NCBI RefSeq assembly: GCF_016786355.1
Contig: NZ_JADWYX010000042.1
Location: 31,160-73,321 of the forward strand
Direction: 5' to 3'
DNA from: Frankia sp. AgB1.9
GTDB lineage: Bacteria > Actinomycetota > Actinomycetes > Frankiales > Frankiaceae
DNA: 42,162 nucleotides
The notes below the pieces were generated by a model. The model was not told the DNA's origin. It saw only the letters and a list, made by a program, of their open reading frames with translations, and ran no database searches. This document shows positions 1-8,985 of the stretch, in pieces. Each line of letters begins with the position of its first letter. Position 1 is the first letter of the stretch. The position numbers and the translations under genes were made by a program.

Positions 1-26
1 CTCGTAGTTGTTTATAAGCCACAGGC

Positions 27-1958
27 CTAGGCCCGTGCGGGTCCTTCGGCTGCCCCGGTCGTCCGAGCCGGCCTGAACAGATCGCCGACCGGCACGACCG
101 GAAGACCGGTCGGGCGGTACGCGGCGGGGGCGGCGGCCGGAACGGCCGGGTTACGCGGCGGCACCGGCTCGATCCGCCGGTAGGGCGCGCCGAGCGGAGG
201 CCGCGGGTCGCCCTCGCCCCTGTTCGGCCAGAACGCCATCGCTCGCTCCGCCTGCGCCGTGATGGTCAATGACGGGTTGACGCCCAGGTTCGCGGTGACA
301 GCGGCACCGTCGGCGACATGCAGGCCCGGGTGACCGAAGACGCGCTGGTAGGCGTCGACCACCCCATGCTCCACGGACTCCCCGATCGCCGCGCCGCCCA
401 GGATGTGGGCGGTGATCGGGATGTTCGCCAGCTCCGTGATCGAACCCGCGGGATGGCCACCGAGCCGGGCGGCGACCCGGCGCGTCGCGTCGTTGCCCTC
501 GGGGATCCAGGTCGGGTTCGGCCCGCCGTGGCCTTGGCGGCTGGTCAGCCAGGACAGGCCCCACGGCCCACGACGGCGGCGCACGATCAGCGAGTTGTCG
601 TGGGACTGCATGACAAGGGAGATCATCGTCCGCTCGGACCACCGCCACGGCAGCCCGGTGAGCAGGGCCAGGTGCGGCCGGCGCAGGCAGGCGCCGAGGA
701 ACTTCAGCCACCGGGGCACCCGCCCGCCCCCGTCCGTCATCACCGACGCCAGCGGCGCCAGCGCGTTGCTGCCGATGCCGTAGCGGACCGGCTCGACGTG
801 GGTGTGCTCGTTCGGATAGAAGCTGGACGTGATCGCCACCCCGTGGGTGATCCGCCGATCCGGGCGCACCTTCGTCGCGCCGAGGATGGCCTCCGAGTTC
901 GTCCTGGTCAGGTAGCCGAGCCGGGGCGAGAGGTCGGGCAGCCGGCCGGCGTCGCGCATCGCGAGCAGCAGCCGCTGGGTGCCGAGCGCGCCGGCCGCGA
1001 ACACGACCTGCTCCGCCCGCCAGCCGCGCCCGCGCCGCCGTGCCCGCGCGCGGCCCCACGGGGTGACCGCGGGCCAGGCGCCGGCCGGCTCGCCGAGGAC
1101 CTGGTATCCGCCGCCGGGCAACGGGGTGACCGACCGGATCGTGGTGTCGGGCACGACCGTGACGCCGAGCCGCTCCGCCAGGTAGAGGTAGTTGCGGTCG
1201 AGGGTGTTCTTGGCGTCGTGCCGGCAGCCGCTCATGCACTCGCCGCATTCCAGGCAGCCGGTCCGCCGTGGCCCGGCGCCGCCGAAGAACGGGTCGTCGG
1301 CCGTCTCCCCCGGGGCGGGCCGGCCAGGGGGCCCGAAGTAGACGCCGACGTCGGCCAGCCGGAAGGTGTCACCGACGCCCATCTCCTCGGCCACGGAACG
1401 GAAGACCTCGTCGGCGTAGGTCGTCGTCGGGTTGGGGACTACACCGAGCATCCGCTCGGCCTGGTCGTAGTAGGGCGCGAGCTCGGTCCGCCAGTCGGCG
1501 AGGGCAGCCCACTGCGGGTCGGCGTAGAACGCCTCCAGCGGGCGGTAGAGCGTGTTCGCGTAGACCATCGAGCCGCCGCCGACGCCGGCACCGGAGAGCA
1601 CCAGCACCCGGCCCAGCAACGTGATCTTCTGGATCCCGTGGCAGCCCAGCCAGGGCAGCCACAAGTATCGCCGCAGGTCCAGGCTGTTGCGCGGCAACGG
1701 CGACGCTCCGCCGCCCTGGCGCCGGTCACCCGAGCCCGCCTCGGCCACCCGGCCGGCGGCGTCGTCGGCGGCCGGGCCACCGGCAGCCGCGGGTGGCGGG
1801 GTGAACCGGCGGCCGGCCTCGACGACCGTCACCCGGTAGCCCTTCTCGGCTAGGCGCAGCGCCGTCACGCTGCCGCCGAACCCGCTACCCACCACCAGAA
1901 CGTCGACGTCGAACGCACCGTCGTCGTCCTGGGCCGGTCCTGATCCCCCGGTTTCCAT
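27..1958 (-). CDS. GMC-family FAD oxidoreductase (cholesterol oxidase-like)
   Basis: This 643-residue flavoenzyme probably oxidises an alcohol, possibly a sterol, using bound FAD. The FAD dinucleotide-binding GxGxxG motif lies at residues 24-29 (GSGFGG), followed by an acidic strand end (VVEAG). A cysteine cluster C235-x2-C238-x2-C241-x3-C245 followed by an AKNT motif is typical of the ChoD-like GMC branch. The C-terminal GMC region has the NPSLTITA segment that contacts the flavin. The length fits that branch. No signal peptide or Tat motif is visible. The next gene on the same strand starts more than 100 bp upstream, so it may be transcribed alone. The family is secure; the sterol substrate is inference, since this branch also contains enzymes of unknown substrate. 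Confidence 0.88.
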   Translation of the reverse strand: METGGSGPAQDDDGAFDVDVLVVGSGFGGSVTALRLAEKGYRVTVVEAGRRFTPPPAAAGGPAADDAAGRVAEAGSGDRRQGGGASPLPRNSLDLRRYLWLPWLGCHGIQKITLLGRVLVLSGAGVGGGSMVYANTLYRPLEAFYADPQWAALADWRTELAPYYDQAERMLGVVPNPTTTYADEVFRSVAEEMGVGDTFRLADVGVYFGPPGRPAPGETADDPFFGGAGPRRTGCLECGECMSGCRHDAKNTLDRNYLYLAERLGVTVVPDTTIRSVTPLPGGGYQVLGEPAGAWPAVTPWGRARARRRGRGWRAEQVVFAAGALGTQRLLLAMRDAGRLPDLSPRLGYLTRTNSEAILGATKVRPDRRITHGVAITSSFYPNEHTHVEPVRYGIGSNALAPLASVMTDGGGRVPRWLKFLGACLRRPHLALLTGLPWRWSERTMISLVMQSHDNSLIVRRRRGPWGLSWLTSRQGHGGPNPTWIPEGNDATRRVAARLGGHPAGSITELANIPITAHILGGAAIGESVEHGVVDAYQRVFGHPGLHVADGAAVTANLGVNPSLTITAQAERAMAFWPNRGEGDPRPPLGAPYRRIEPVPPRNPAVPAAAPAAYRPTGLPVVPVGDLFRPARTTGAAEGPARA

Positions 1959-2071
1959 GACCCCATCATTCCCCCGCCGCCGCCCTCGCCATCGGAACCG
2001 GTGTCAGGTGGGAGGCCAGGAGGGGTCGGCCGCCGCCCGGCGGCCGTCAGGGTGAACGTCAGGGGCGAGAG

Positions 2072-3688
2072 TCAGGAGGCGCGGGCGCGGGCCAGTAAGG
2101 CGGCCTGCTCGGCGCCGAGGGCGGCGGCGCGTTCGATCTCGGCCACGTCCGGCAGCGCGGGGCTGTCCTCGCCCGCCCGGTCGGACCGCGGCTGGGCCGG
2201 TGTCTGTGCCACCGCGTTGCGCCAGCTCCGACAGGCCGCGCAGGGACACTGGTCGCTGGCCCGCGGCAGGTGCTTGAGCCGCCAGGCCAGGTTGTCCCCT
2301 GGGCTGTCGGACCCGACCTTCACCCCGCCGACGACCATGTGCACGAGGTGGGTCGCGAGCGTCGGCGCGGTCCAGCCGCCCTCGCGCAGGATGTCCGTCA
2401 GCCCGTCGACCGAGTCGTCGAACATCTCCGGCTCGCAGCGCATCGCCTGGGCCAACGTCGTGACCACCTGCCGCGCCGCGACGACCACCGGGTCAGGCGC
2501 CTCCTCGACGACCGGCGCCTCCTCTACAGGCGGTGCCTCGGCGACGGCCGGCGCCTCCGGCGCGGACGGTGGCGGACCGCTCGCGACGGCAACGTCGACC
2601 GGCGGCACGCCCACGGCCTCGAGCGGAGGCTCGGCCGGGGTCGGCCTGGCCGGCTCGAAGGGTTCCGTCCCAGGCGCGAAGTTCCGGTCCTCGATGATGA
2701 TGCGGGTCGGCGTCACCGTCTCGTCGGTGATGATCCGAGTCGGCGGCAGCAGCTGGTCGGCAAGCCGGCCGAGCGGGGTGTCGTCCCGACCGTCCGCGGT
2801 CGGCCGGCTGCCCAGGAAGGCGCCGACGACCTGGGCCCGCCGCCGCACGGCCGCCTTCGAGTTGTCCAGCGGCCGCCCGCCACGGCGCCGGAAGACGTGC
2901 CTACCGACGATCACGCGCGGTCGGTCGCCGGTCGCCGTCAGCGGGCCGTCCTCCTCGGTGACCTGCTCCTCGTCCTCTTCCCACTCGACGACGGCCGTCT
3001 CGGTCGCACCCACGGCCGCCCGCCGGGACTTCGGCCAGCCGGCCACAGCGGAGGCCGCGACCTCGTCGGGCGCCCGCGTCGGGGCGGTGCGCTCGGGCAG
3101 CGGGAACCCGGCGCGTTCCGGGACCTCGTCCAGCGGCCGCCACCCCTGCATCGCGGCGCGGGCCGTCGCGGCCAGCGGGCCAGGCCTGGCCGGCCGGTGA
3201 CTCGCGGGTACCGGGCCGGGCACGGGCGCCTGCCCGGCGACCGACGCCTGGGCGGGCGCAGCCAGGCCGACCCCGGCCGAGCGGGCGACCTCCGTCGGCA
3301 GAGTCAGCACGAAGCAGGCCGGGCGACCGGCGGCGGGCCGGCCGACCGTGCTGAGCCAGCCGAGCTCGCGCAGCTTGGCGAGCTGACGCTGGACGTGCGT
3401 GCGGCTGTACCCGGTCTGCTCCACGAGGACGGGCAGCCCGGGCGCGCAGAAGGCGGCGCCGGCCGGCAGGTCCGGGTCGGTGCCATCCGCCGGCTGCACG
3501 TGGCTGGACAGGACGAGGGCGACCAGCTTGGTCGCGCGAGGCAGCCCGGCCTGGGCCACTGTGCGGTGCCAGCCCACGTTGTCGGCGACGAGGTGGTCGG
3601 CGGAGGGCGTCGAGACCAGCACCAGGACCCCGGGAAGGGACAGCTGGCGCATCGTCTCGTCGGTCCTGACGGTCTGGCCGGTCTCCAC
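2072..3688 (-). CDS. Winged-helix DNA-binding protein with long acidic/proline-rich region
   Basis: This 538-residue protein carries a winged-helix DNA-binding region near its N-terminus (about residues 50-125). It reads as a recognition-helix segment (TGYSRTHVQRQLAKLRELGW) followed by a wing with the sequence STVGRP. The middle is low-complexity, with Glu-Ala-Pro repeats around residues 370-400, and the C-terminus has a CPCAAC cysteine cluster that might bind metal. I chose the GTG at 3688 because GGAGG lies 9 bases upstream of it; the longer ATG start at 3742 has no such site. The fold resembles replication- or segregation-type HTH proteins of actinobacterial elements, but no partner genes are adjacent. 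It is therefore best called a regulator or DNA-binding protein of unknown role. Confidence 0.75.
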   Translation of the reverse strand: METGQTVRTDETMRQLSLPGVLVLVSTPSADHLVADNVGWHRTVAQAGLPRATKLVALVLSSHVQPADGTDPDLPAGAAFCAPGLPVLVEQTGYSRTHVQRQLAKLRELGWLSTVGRPAAGRPACFVLTLPTEVARSAGVGLAAPAQASVAGQAPVPGPVPASHRPARPGPLAATARAAMQGWRPLDEVPERAGFPLPERTAPTRAPDEVAASAVAGWPKSRRAAVGATETAVVEWEEDEEQVTEEDGPLTATGDRPRVIVGRHVFRRRGGRPLDNSKAAVRRRAQVVGAFLGSRPTADGRDDTPLGRLADQLLPPTRIITDETVTPTRIIIEDRNFAPGTEPFEPARPTPAEPPLEAVGVPPVDVAVASGPPPSAPEAPAVAEAPPVEEAPVVEEAPDPVVVAARQVVTTLAQAMRCEPEMFDDSVDGLTDILREGGWTAPTLATHLVHMVVGGVKVGSDSPGDNLAWRLKHLPRASDQCPCAACRSWRNAVAQTPAQPRSDRAGEDSPALPDVAEIERAAALGAEQAALLARARAS

Positions 3689-4294
3689 GGAGCGTCGCCT
3701 CCTTCCTGCGTGTCTGCTCGTGCATCGCGCGTTCCTCGCCATCGGCCGACGGCGGGTCGGCTCGGCGCTGTATCGCGGGTCACGGAGCGGGTGGACGGTC
3801 TGGGCCGTCGGTCTCGGGTGCGGGCCTGCCGCGGGCCTTTCGTGCTCGGGCGGTCAGCCGGTCAAGGGTCGTGCGCTCGTCGCGGATGGGTCTCCGGGAG
3901 GCCGTCGCCGGGTATGGCGAGGCCGGCCTTCGCTATGCCGGTTCAGGCACGTTACCCCCTGCCGGCGAAGGGGTAAGGGGCTCGCGGCCAAGGGGCACAC
4001 ACCACGGCAACATGCCTGTGCGCGCGCACAACAAGCTCCTTACCAGCACTTATGCCTCTCTTCGGTCGAGTGACGCGAGTTCCAGCAGTCGTCCGAGCCT
4101 GCGCCGCATCGACACTCATCGACGCCGCGAAACGCCGACCCTCTCGCAGCCCACCCGGCCGCAATCTGACACCTACGTCAGGCCGCGCCAGCACTCCCGA
4201 AAACCGTTCGACGGGGCGGCGGGACCACAGAAGACGATGATCGCCAACGGTGCCTCCACTCGAAGGTGACGGAGCCCGTCGGTAACGTTGGGTC
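3689..4294. other. Intergenic region between divergent genes, no gene seen
   Basis: This 606-bp gap separates the leftward HTH gene and the rightward AlkB-like gene, so it should hold both promoters. I could not assign a convincing -35/-10 pair. ORFs crossing it on either strand lack a recognisable domain. The only clear structure is a small inverted repeat at 3952-3976. Confidence 0.5.
3952..3976. promoter_or_regulatory. Inverted repeat, possible operator
   Basis: TTACCCC at 3952-3958 pairs with GGGGTAA at 3970-3976 around a 11-base centre. It lies between the divergent HTH and AlkB-like genes, so it could be a protein-binding site, perhaps for the HTH protein itself. There is no T-run, so a terminator is less likely. 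Confidence 0.3.
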
Positions 4295-5080
4295 ATGTCC
4301 GCCGACGAGGCGCAACGAGCCGATCCGCCCCGGGCCGAGCCGCTTCCAGCCGTCGGCACGCCGCGGGACCCGGCGGCCGTGGCCGGCACCGACGAGGACC
4401 CCGCGGCCGCCGTGCCCCAGCTCGTCAGGGCGCTCGCGGCCGCACCGGTCCAGCGGCACTGGCTCGACCAGGGGTCCTGGGTCGACGTCGGCCGCGGCTG
4501 GCTGCCTGGCGCCGAGGAGCTCTACCAGCACGTCCGCGACACGGCACCCTGGCACGAGGGCGCCATGTGGCGCTATGAGAAGTACGTCGTCCCGCCGCGG
4601 CTTTCCGCCTGGTACCCACCGGGCCAGCCGCCGCCGTACCCGCAGCTGTCGGCCGCCCATCTCGCGCTGCGCCGCCGCTACGGCATCTCCTTCGACGGCT
4701 TCGGCCTGTCCTACTACCGCGACGGCGCCGACTCGGTGGCGATGCACCGGGACAAGGAGCTGCGCTGGCTGGACGACACCGTGATCGCGATCCTGACGCT
4801 CGGCGCCCGCCGGCCGTGGACCGTCAAGCCGGCCCGGCTGCCCTCCGGCCGCCGCATCCTGAACGACGCGACCGACACGACGGGCCTCCTCGACCTCGCG
4901 CCCGGCCCGGGCGACCTGCTCGTCCTCGGCGGCCGGGCGCAGCGGAACTGGCTACACGGAGTACCCAAGGTGACCGGGCACGTCGACGGCCGGATCTCGG
5001 TCCAGTGGCGCTGGACGAGCCGCACCGGCCAGCCGGAGCAGGGCGCCGGCTACATGGCGTCCCGCCACTTCGGCCGCTAG
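4295..5080 (+). CDS. alkB: AlkB-like 2-oxoglutarate/Fe(II) dioxygenase
   Basis: This 261-residue protein belongs to the AlkB family, which removes alkyl damage from nucleic-acid bases by oxidative demethylation using Fe(II) and 2-oxoglutarate. The iron ligands are visible as H151-x-D153 (MHRDKE) and H221 (NWLHGV). The 2-oxoglutarate-binding arginines follow at about R233 and R239 (RISVQWRW). The first 50 residues are charged and Pro/Ala-rich, which is common in actinobacterial AlkB proteins. A LexA-like box lies about 140 bp downstream of its stop, not upstream, so SOS control of this gene is not supported. The family call is firm; the exact substrate (DNA or RNA) is not shown by the sequence. 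Confidence 0.9.
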   Translation: MSADEAQRADPPRAEPLPAVGTPRDPAAVAGTDEDPAAAVPQLVRALAAAPVQRHWLDQGSWVDVGRGWLPGAEELYQHVRDTAPWHEGAMWRYEKYVVPPRLSAWYPPGQPPPYPQLSAAHLALRRRYGISFDGFGLSYYRDGADSVAMHRDKELRWLDDTVIAILTLGARRPWTVKPARLPSGRRILNDATDTTGLLDLAPGPGDLLVLGGRAQRNWLHGVPKVTGHVDGRISVQWRWTSRTGQPEQGAGYMASRHFGR

Positions 5081-5216
5081 CCGAGAACAACGGCCGGTCG
5101 ATCGAGCCGGGCGGACGGGCGCGCCCCGCGATCCCGTCGGCGGGCGCCGGACCCCCGATGACGGACCGCGCGAGCACGCGCGACCCCTCGTCGGGCCGGT
5201 CGCCATCGAACATGAA

Positions 5217-5232
5217 TCGAACATTCGTTCGT
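5217..5232. promoter_or_regulatory. LexA-like SOS box
   Basis: The sequence TCGAACATTCGTTCGT matches 11 of 12 fixed positions of the actinobacterial LexA site TCGAAC-N4-GTTCGA. A second TCGAACAT sits 11 bases upstream of it as a direct repeat. It lies in the gap between two convergent genes (AlkB-like ends 5080, calpain-like ends 5321), where no gene start is known. An ATG at 5237 follows 4 bases later. Confidence 0.55.
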
Positions 5233-5280
5233 ACTCATGAGGTGGCAACTGACGCTCACCACCCCCGAGAGCCCGATCTC

Positions 5281-5296
5281 TGTGACCGACATCACA
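5281..5296. promoter_or_regulatory. CRP-family-like palindrome
   Basis: TGTGA at 5281-5285 and TCACA at 5292-5296 are separated by six bases. This is an exact match to the TGTGA-N6-TCACA pattern of CRP/FNR-family sites, including actinobacterial cAMP-receptor proteins. It is 48 bp from the LexA-like box, in the same convergent gap. Confidence 0.45.
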
Positions 5297-5320
5297 AAAC
5301 AACGGACGCTCGTCTTCTGG

Positions 5321-7342
5321 TCAGGGCAGTGGCGTCAGGGTGACGGCGAGCAGGCCAGGACGCAGGTCGTCCCAGCGATACCAGGCGGTCAGCTCCCGTC
5401 CGGGGTGCTCCCACGGGTTGCGCAGCTGCACTCGCCCGCCGGCCACGTCGACGGCCAGCACCGTGTACGCGTGCCGGCCGACCAGGCCGCTTCCTACCCG
5501 CGGCGCCTCGCCGTCGGTCGAGACGATCACCACGTCCCCGGCCGCCAGCCGGGCCGCCAGCTCGCCGACGGACACCTCCCCGGGCCGGAGCGTCCGGTGC
5601 GGCCGGCCGGTCAGGTCACTGGTCGCCACCCCTGGATCGCCACCGTTGATCGAGTCGTAGCCGCCGTGTGCCCGGGCGTACGCCTTCTCGTAGACGGCCG
5701 CCCACAGCTCGGGCCGGCCGGTGCCGTCATAGGCCGCCATCCCGGTCCGCGCCGGACGGCCTGCCGCGTCCCCCAGGCCGTCACCGGAAGCTAGGCCGGG
5801 CAGGTCACGGGTGACGGTGACGGGGAAGGCCCGGCCGTCGCGGTACAGCGTGACGGTGAACGTGCCGTTGGCGTTCTCCCGGATGCCGTCGGCCAGCAGG
5901 GCCGGGCGTTGGCGGGCCAGTCCGACGAGCGCGGCCGCGAGGTAGCAGTCGTCGACGCCGCCCTGGCCGACGTCGGAGGAGAAGATCCCGTCGCGGACCA
6001 CCGCGTCGGTCCGGTCGGCGTCGGCCCCGTCCGCGCCGGGGGCACCGCCGCGATGGCCGCCGGTGCCCGGCGCGGCGGGCTCGAGGTCCGGCAGCAGCCG
6101 GACCAGCTCGTCGAGCATCGCCGTCGGCGCACTGGCCAGCAGCAGGTCCGCGACCGCCGTCAGCGCGGTCAGCTCGGCCCGGGTCCGCGCCGCCAGTCGC
6201 TTCTTCAGCCGTGTCACCGCGGCGGCGAACACCGCCAGCGGCGCGCCGCGCAACCGGCTGATCACCGCCTCCCTGGCCGCAGGCGGCAGCGCGGCCAGCC
6301 GCCGGCCCACCTCGCGCACCTCACCGGCCGACAACGCCTTCGGCTCCGTCCCGATCAGGGCCACCAGACCCGCGGCCACGGACCTGATCTGCCGAAGGCT
6401 CGGGGCCGGGGCGTCGTCGAACCAGGCCCGCTGGTCGATGAGCAACCCGCCGGCACGCACGGCGTCCTCGGCCGCGGCGAAGTGCGCCATCCGCCGGTCG
6501 AGCGACGCGGCCAGCCGGGGAGCGCCGACGGCGACGACGTGCGCGCCGAGCCTGAGCACGTCGGTCGCCGCCGCCAGCCCGGCGACCCGGAACGATCCCG
6601 GCGGCCCGACCGCGACGACGGCCCCGATGGCGCCGCCGAGGCCGTCGCCGGTGCTGGCGACGAGCTCGGTAAGGGCGAGGACGGCGGCGTGCAGCGCCTG
6701 GTCCTCGGTCGCGTCGACGGCGCCGGTGAGCCGGGCCGCGGCGGTGCCGGCGGCACGCAGCCGCCCGGCGAGGGCACCCAGCCGGCCCGCGTCGAACGAG
6801 ACCGGGCCGTCCCCGCCGACGTCCCCGCCGGGCGGGTCGGCCGGGTCGGCGCCGTCGCTGCTCAGCCCGGCGCCTAGAGCGCGGACCAGCGCCAGGTCGG
6901 GGGAATCCCAGCCACGCGGCAGCGCGGGCACGACCACGGCCGGGCCGGCCCCCACCAGGGTGGACCCCTCAGCCGCGTTGCCGTCTCCGACGAGGCCTGG
7001 ACCGCCGACCCGGCCGTCGGTCGAGCCGGTGGTGACCGCCCTGGTCGCGGCGTCGAGGACGTCCGCGACCCGGGAGTACCAGCCCGACCGGAGCGCCAGC
7101 GCGTCGGCGCCGGCCGTCAGCGCCTGCTGCCAGGCGTCGACGCGGGCCGTCGAACGCCGTTGCCAGGGTGAGGACCAGGTGTCGGTCGTGTTGAGCTCCG
7201 CCACTGGCTCCAGCAGGGTGGCTGTCGTCACGGCCAGGCGGCGCAGCGCCAGCGCCGCGTCTCGCAGCCGCGCCACGGCGGTGCCGACCACGGCCGGCAG
7301 CCGCACGGCCTGGTCGTCGGCATAGTCCCGGTCCCGCGCCAT
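5321..7342 (-). CDS. Calpain-like (family C2) cysteine protease
   Basis: This 673-residue protein has a C-terminal calpain-type protease domain (about residues 450-670). The catalytic triad can be read as C466 in GGVDDCYLAAAL, H624 in GRHAYTVLAV and N642 in LRNPWEH; the spacing fits family C2. The first 440 residues are Ala/Leu/Arg-rich and mostly helical in character, resembling the alpha-helical N-terminal regions of actinobacterial proteins linked to type VII (WXG100) secretion. No classical signal peptide is seen. No EF-hand is recognisable, so calcium dependence is not supported by sequence. No ESX genes are present in the window, so a secretion route is inference. The family call is firm because all three catalytic residues are in their expected contexts. 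Confidence 0.87.
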   Translation of the reverse strand: MARDRDYADDQAVRLPAVVGTAVARLRDAALALRRLAVTTATLLEPVAELNTTDTWSSPWQRRSTARVDAWQQALTAGADALALRSGWYSRVADVLDAATRAVTTGSTDGRVGGPGLVGDGNAAEGSTLVGAGPAVVVPALPRGWDSPDLALVRALGAGLSSDGADPADPPGGDVGGDGPVSFDAGRLGALAGRLRAAGTAAARLTGAVDATEDQALHAAVLALTELVASTGDGLGGAIGAVVAVGPPGSFRVAGLAAATDVLRLGAHVVAVGAPRLAASLDRRMAHFAAAEDAVRAGGLLIDQRAWFDDAPAPSLRQIRSVAAGLVALIGTEPKALSAGEVREVGRRLAALPPAAREAVISRLRGAPLAVFAAAVTRLKKRLAARTRAELTALTAVADLLLASAPTAMLDELVRLLPDLEPAAPGTGGHRGGAPGADGADADRTDAVVRDGIFSSDVGQGGVDDCYLAAALVGLARQRPALLADGIRENANGTFTVTLYRDGRAFPVTVTRDLPGLASGDGLGDAAGRPARTGMAAYDGTGRPELWAAVYEKAYARAHGGYDSINGGDPGVATSDLTGRPHRTLRPGEVSVGELAARLAAGDVVIVSTDGEAPRVGSGLVGRHAYTVLAVDVAGGRVQLRNPWEHPGRELTAWYRWDDLRPGLLAVTLTPLP

Positions 7343-7652
7343 CGGACCCCCCGCACCCGTTTCGTCCCGCGCGGATCAAGGTAGGGGCGCCGACGGCGAA
7401 TGTCACCCGGGAGCTTGATCGGGAGCCGTCCACAAGGGAGGCCCGGATGAGCGAGTTGCGTTAGCTTGGGCGGGGTAGCTGTCGTCCGCCCTGACCGTCA
7501 CCCGCCCTGGCTGGCACGGCCGGCGCCCGCCCTGACCGTCACGGCCAACGCGCGGGCGGCGTACCCGCAGGTGCGCTCCAACGACACGTGCACCTGACCG
7601 ACAACCGCGGCTGGAACGACCGCCCGCGTACCGCCCGTCGAAGGAGTCCCCC
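7343..7652. other. Divergent intergenic region
   Basis: This 310-bp region lies between the divergently read protease and thiolase genes. No gene is seen. It contains a pair of 16-bp direct repeats, described separately, which is the main candidate for a regulatory site. Confidence 0.5.
7486..7542. promoter_or_regulatory. Paired direct repeat containing TGACCGTCA
   Basis: The same 16-base sequence, ending in TGACCGTCAC, occurs at 7486-7501 and 7527-7542. Each copy holds the 9-bp palindrome TGAC-C-GTCA. The copies start 41 bp apart (about four helical turns), upstream of the thiolase start at 7653. This is a plausible binding site for a dimeric repressor of fatty-acid genes, but the regulator is unknown. 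Confidence 0.35.
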
Positions 7653-8873
7653 GTGCCCGAGGCTGTCATCGTCGCCACCGCCCGGTCCCCGATCGGCCGC
7701 GCGTTCAAGGGATCGCTGAAGGACCTGCACCCCGACGACCTCGCGGCCACCATCGTGCGGGCCGTCCTCGACAAGGTCCCGGCGCTCGACCCGACGACCA
7801 TCGACGACCTGATGCTCGGCTGCGCCCAGCCGGCCGGCGAGCAGGGCTTCAACATGGCCCGGGCGGTCGCCGTCCAGCTCGGCTACGACTTCCTGCCCGG
7901 CACGACGGTGAACCGCTACTGCTCCTCGTCGCTGCAGACCACGCGGATGGCCTTCCACGCCATCAAGGCCGGCGAGGGCGACACGTTCGTGTCCGCCGGG
8001 GTCGAGATGGTCAGCCGCTTCGGCAAGGGCAACGCCGACAACCTGCCCGACACGCACAACCCGCGTTACGCCGACGCCGAGGCCCGCACCAAGGCCCGGG
8101 CCGAAGCCGGCGCGCCGGTCTGGACGGACCCGCACGAGGCCGGTCTGCTGCCCGACATCTACATCGCCATGGGCCAGACCGCCGAGAACGTCGTCCAGCA
8201 CACCGGCCTGACCAGGGCAGACCAGGACGAGTTCGCGCTGCGCTCGCAGCAGAACGCCGCCAAGGCGATCGCCGACGGCTTCTTCGAGCGCGAGATCACC
8301 CCGGTCACCCTGCCGGACGGCACTGTCGTCTCGACCGACGACGGCCCGCGGCCGAGCACCACGCTGGAGGCGCTGGCGGCGCTCAAGCCGGTCTTCCGGC
8401 CGGATGGTTCGGTGACGGCCGGCAACGCCTGCCCGCTGAACGACGGCGCCGCCGCTGTCGTGGTCATGAGTGACACCCGGGCCCGCGAGCTGGGCCTGAC
8501 CCCGCTCGCCCGGATCATCGCCACGGGCGTCACCGGCCTGTCCCCGGAGATCATGGGCCTCGGCCCGATCGGCGCGGTCCGCCAGGTCCTCGACCGGGCC
8601 GGGATGACGATCGGCGACGTCGACCTGGTCGAGATCAACGAGGCGTTCGCGGCCCAGGTGATCCCATCGGCCCGCGAGCTGAACATCGACTTCGACAAGC
8701 TGAACGTGCACGGCGGCGGGATCGCGCTCGGCCACCCGTTCGGCTCGACCGGCGCCCGCATCCTGACCACCCTGCTCAACGGCCTGCGCACCCGGGACAA
8801 GACCATCGGCCTGGAGACCATGTGCGTCGGCGGCGGCCAGGGCATGGCCATGCTGGTCGAGCGCCTCAGCTAG
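7653..8873 (+). CDS. Acetyl-CoA C-acyltransferase (thiolase)
   Basis: This 406-residue thiolase condenses or cleaves acyl-CoA in beta-oxidation or acetoacetyl-CoA formation in the cytoplasm. The nucleophilic cysteine is C90 in NRYCSSSLQT. The other catalytic residues are H361 in GHPFGSTGA and C391 in MCVGGGQG. The EINEAFAAQ segment is a thiolase signature. The GTG start at 7653 is supported by AAGGAG six bases upstream. It appears monocistronic, and no FadB-like partner is adjacent, so whether it is degradative or biosynthetic cannot be settled here. A paired TGACCGTCA repeat lies upstream as a possible operator. A structured non-coding block begins 11 bp after its stop. Confidence 0.93.
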   Translation: MPEAVIVATARSPIGRAFKGSLKDLHPDDLAATIVRAVLDKVPALDPTTIDDLMLGCAQPAGEQGFNMARAVAVQLGYDFLPGTTVNRYCSSSLQTTRMAFHAIKAGEGDTFVSAGVEMVSRFGKGNADNLPDTHNPRYADAEARTKARAEAGAPVWTDPHEAGLLPDIYIAMGQTAENVVQHTGLTRADQDEFALRSQQNAAKAIADGFFEREITPVTLPDGTVVSTDDGPRPSTTLEALAALKPVFRPDGSVTAGNACPLNDGAAAVVVMSDTRARELGLTPLARIIATGVTGLSPEIMGLGPIGAVRQVLDRAGMTIGDVDLVEINEAFAAQVIPSARELNIDFDKLNVHGGGIALGHPFGSTGARILTTLLNGLRTRDKTIGLETMCVGGGQGMAMLVERLS

Positions 8874-8883
8874 CCCCCGGCCC

Positions 8884-8985
8884 CAGCAAGGTCGGCCCGT
8901 TGACATGATCGCCGTTTTGGCCCTCAAGTGGTCACAAAATCGCTGCGGATACAGCCACCCGAGGGCGAAAACACCGATCTTGCTG
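8884..8985. repeat. Long imperfect hairpin downstream of the thiolase
   Basis: Arm one comprises 8884-8895 (CAGCAAGGTCGG) and 8914-8931. Arm two is 8955-8985 and pairs with both parts in order, with few mismatches. Arm one carries an extra 18-base insert (8896-8913) holding most of a GATCGCC motif. The hairpin could terminate the thiolase transcript or be part of a repeated intergenic element. Confidence 0.5.

Noticed and set aside
5237..5794. Plus-strand ORF starting next to the LexA-like box
   Set aside because: Beyond 5,320 it is antisense to the calpain catalytic domain and has no recognised domain. The first 28 codons remain possible but are not supported as a gene.
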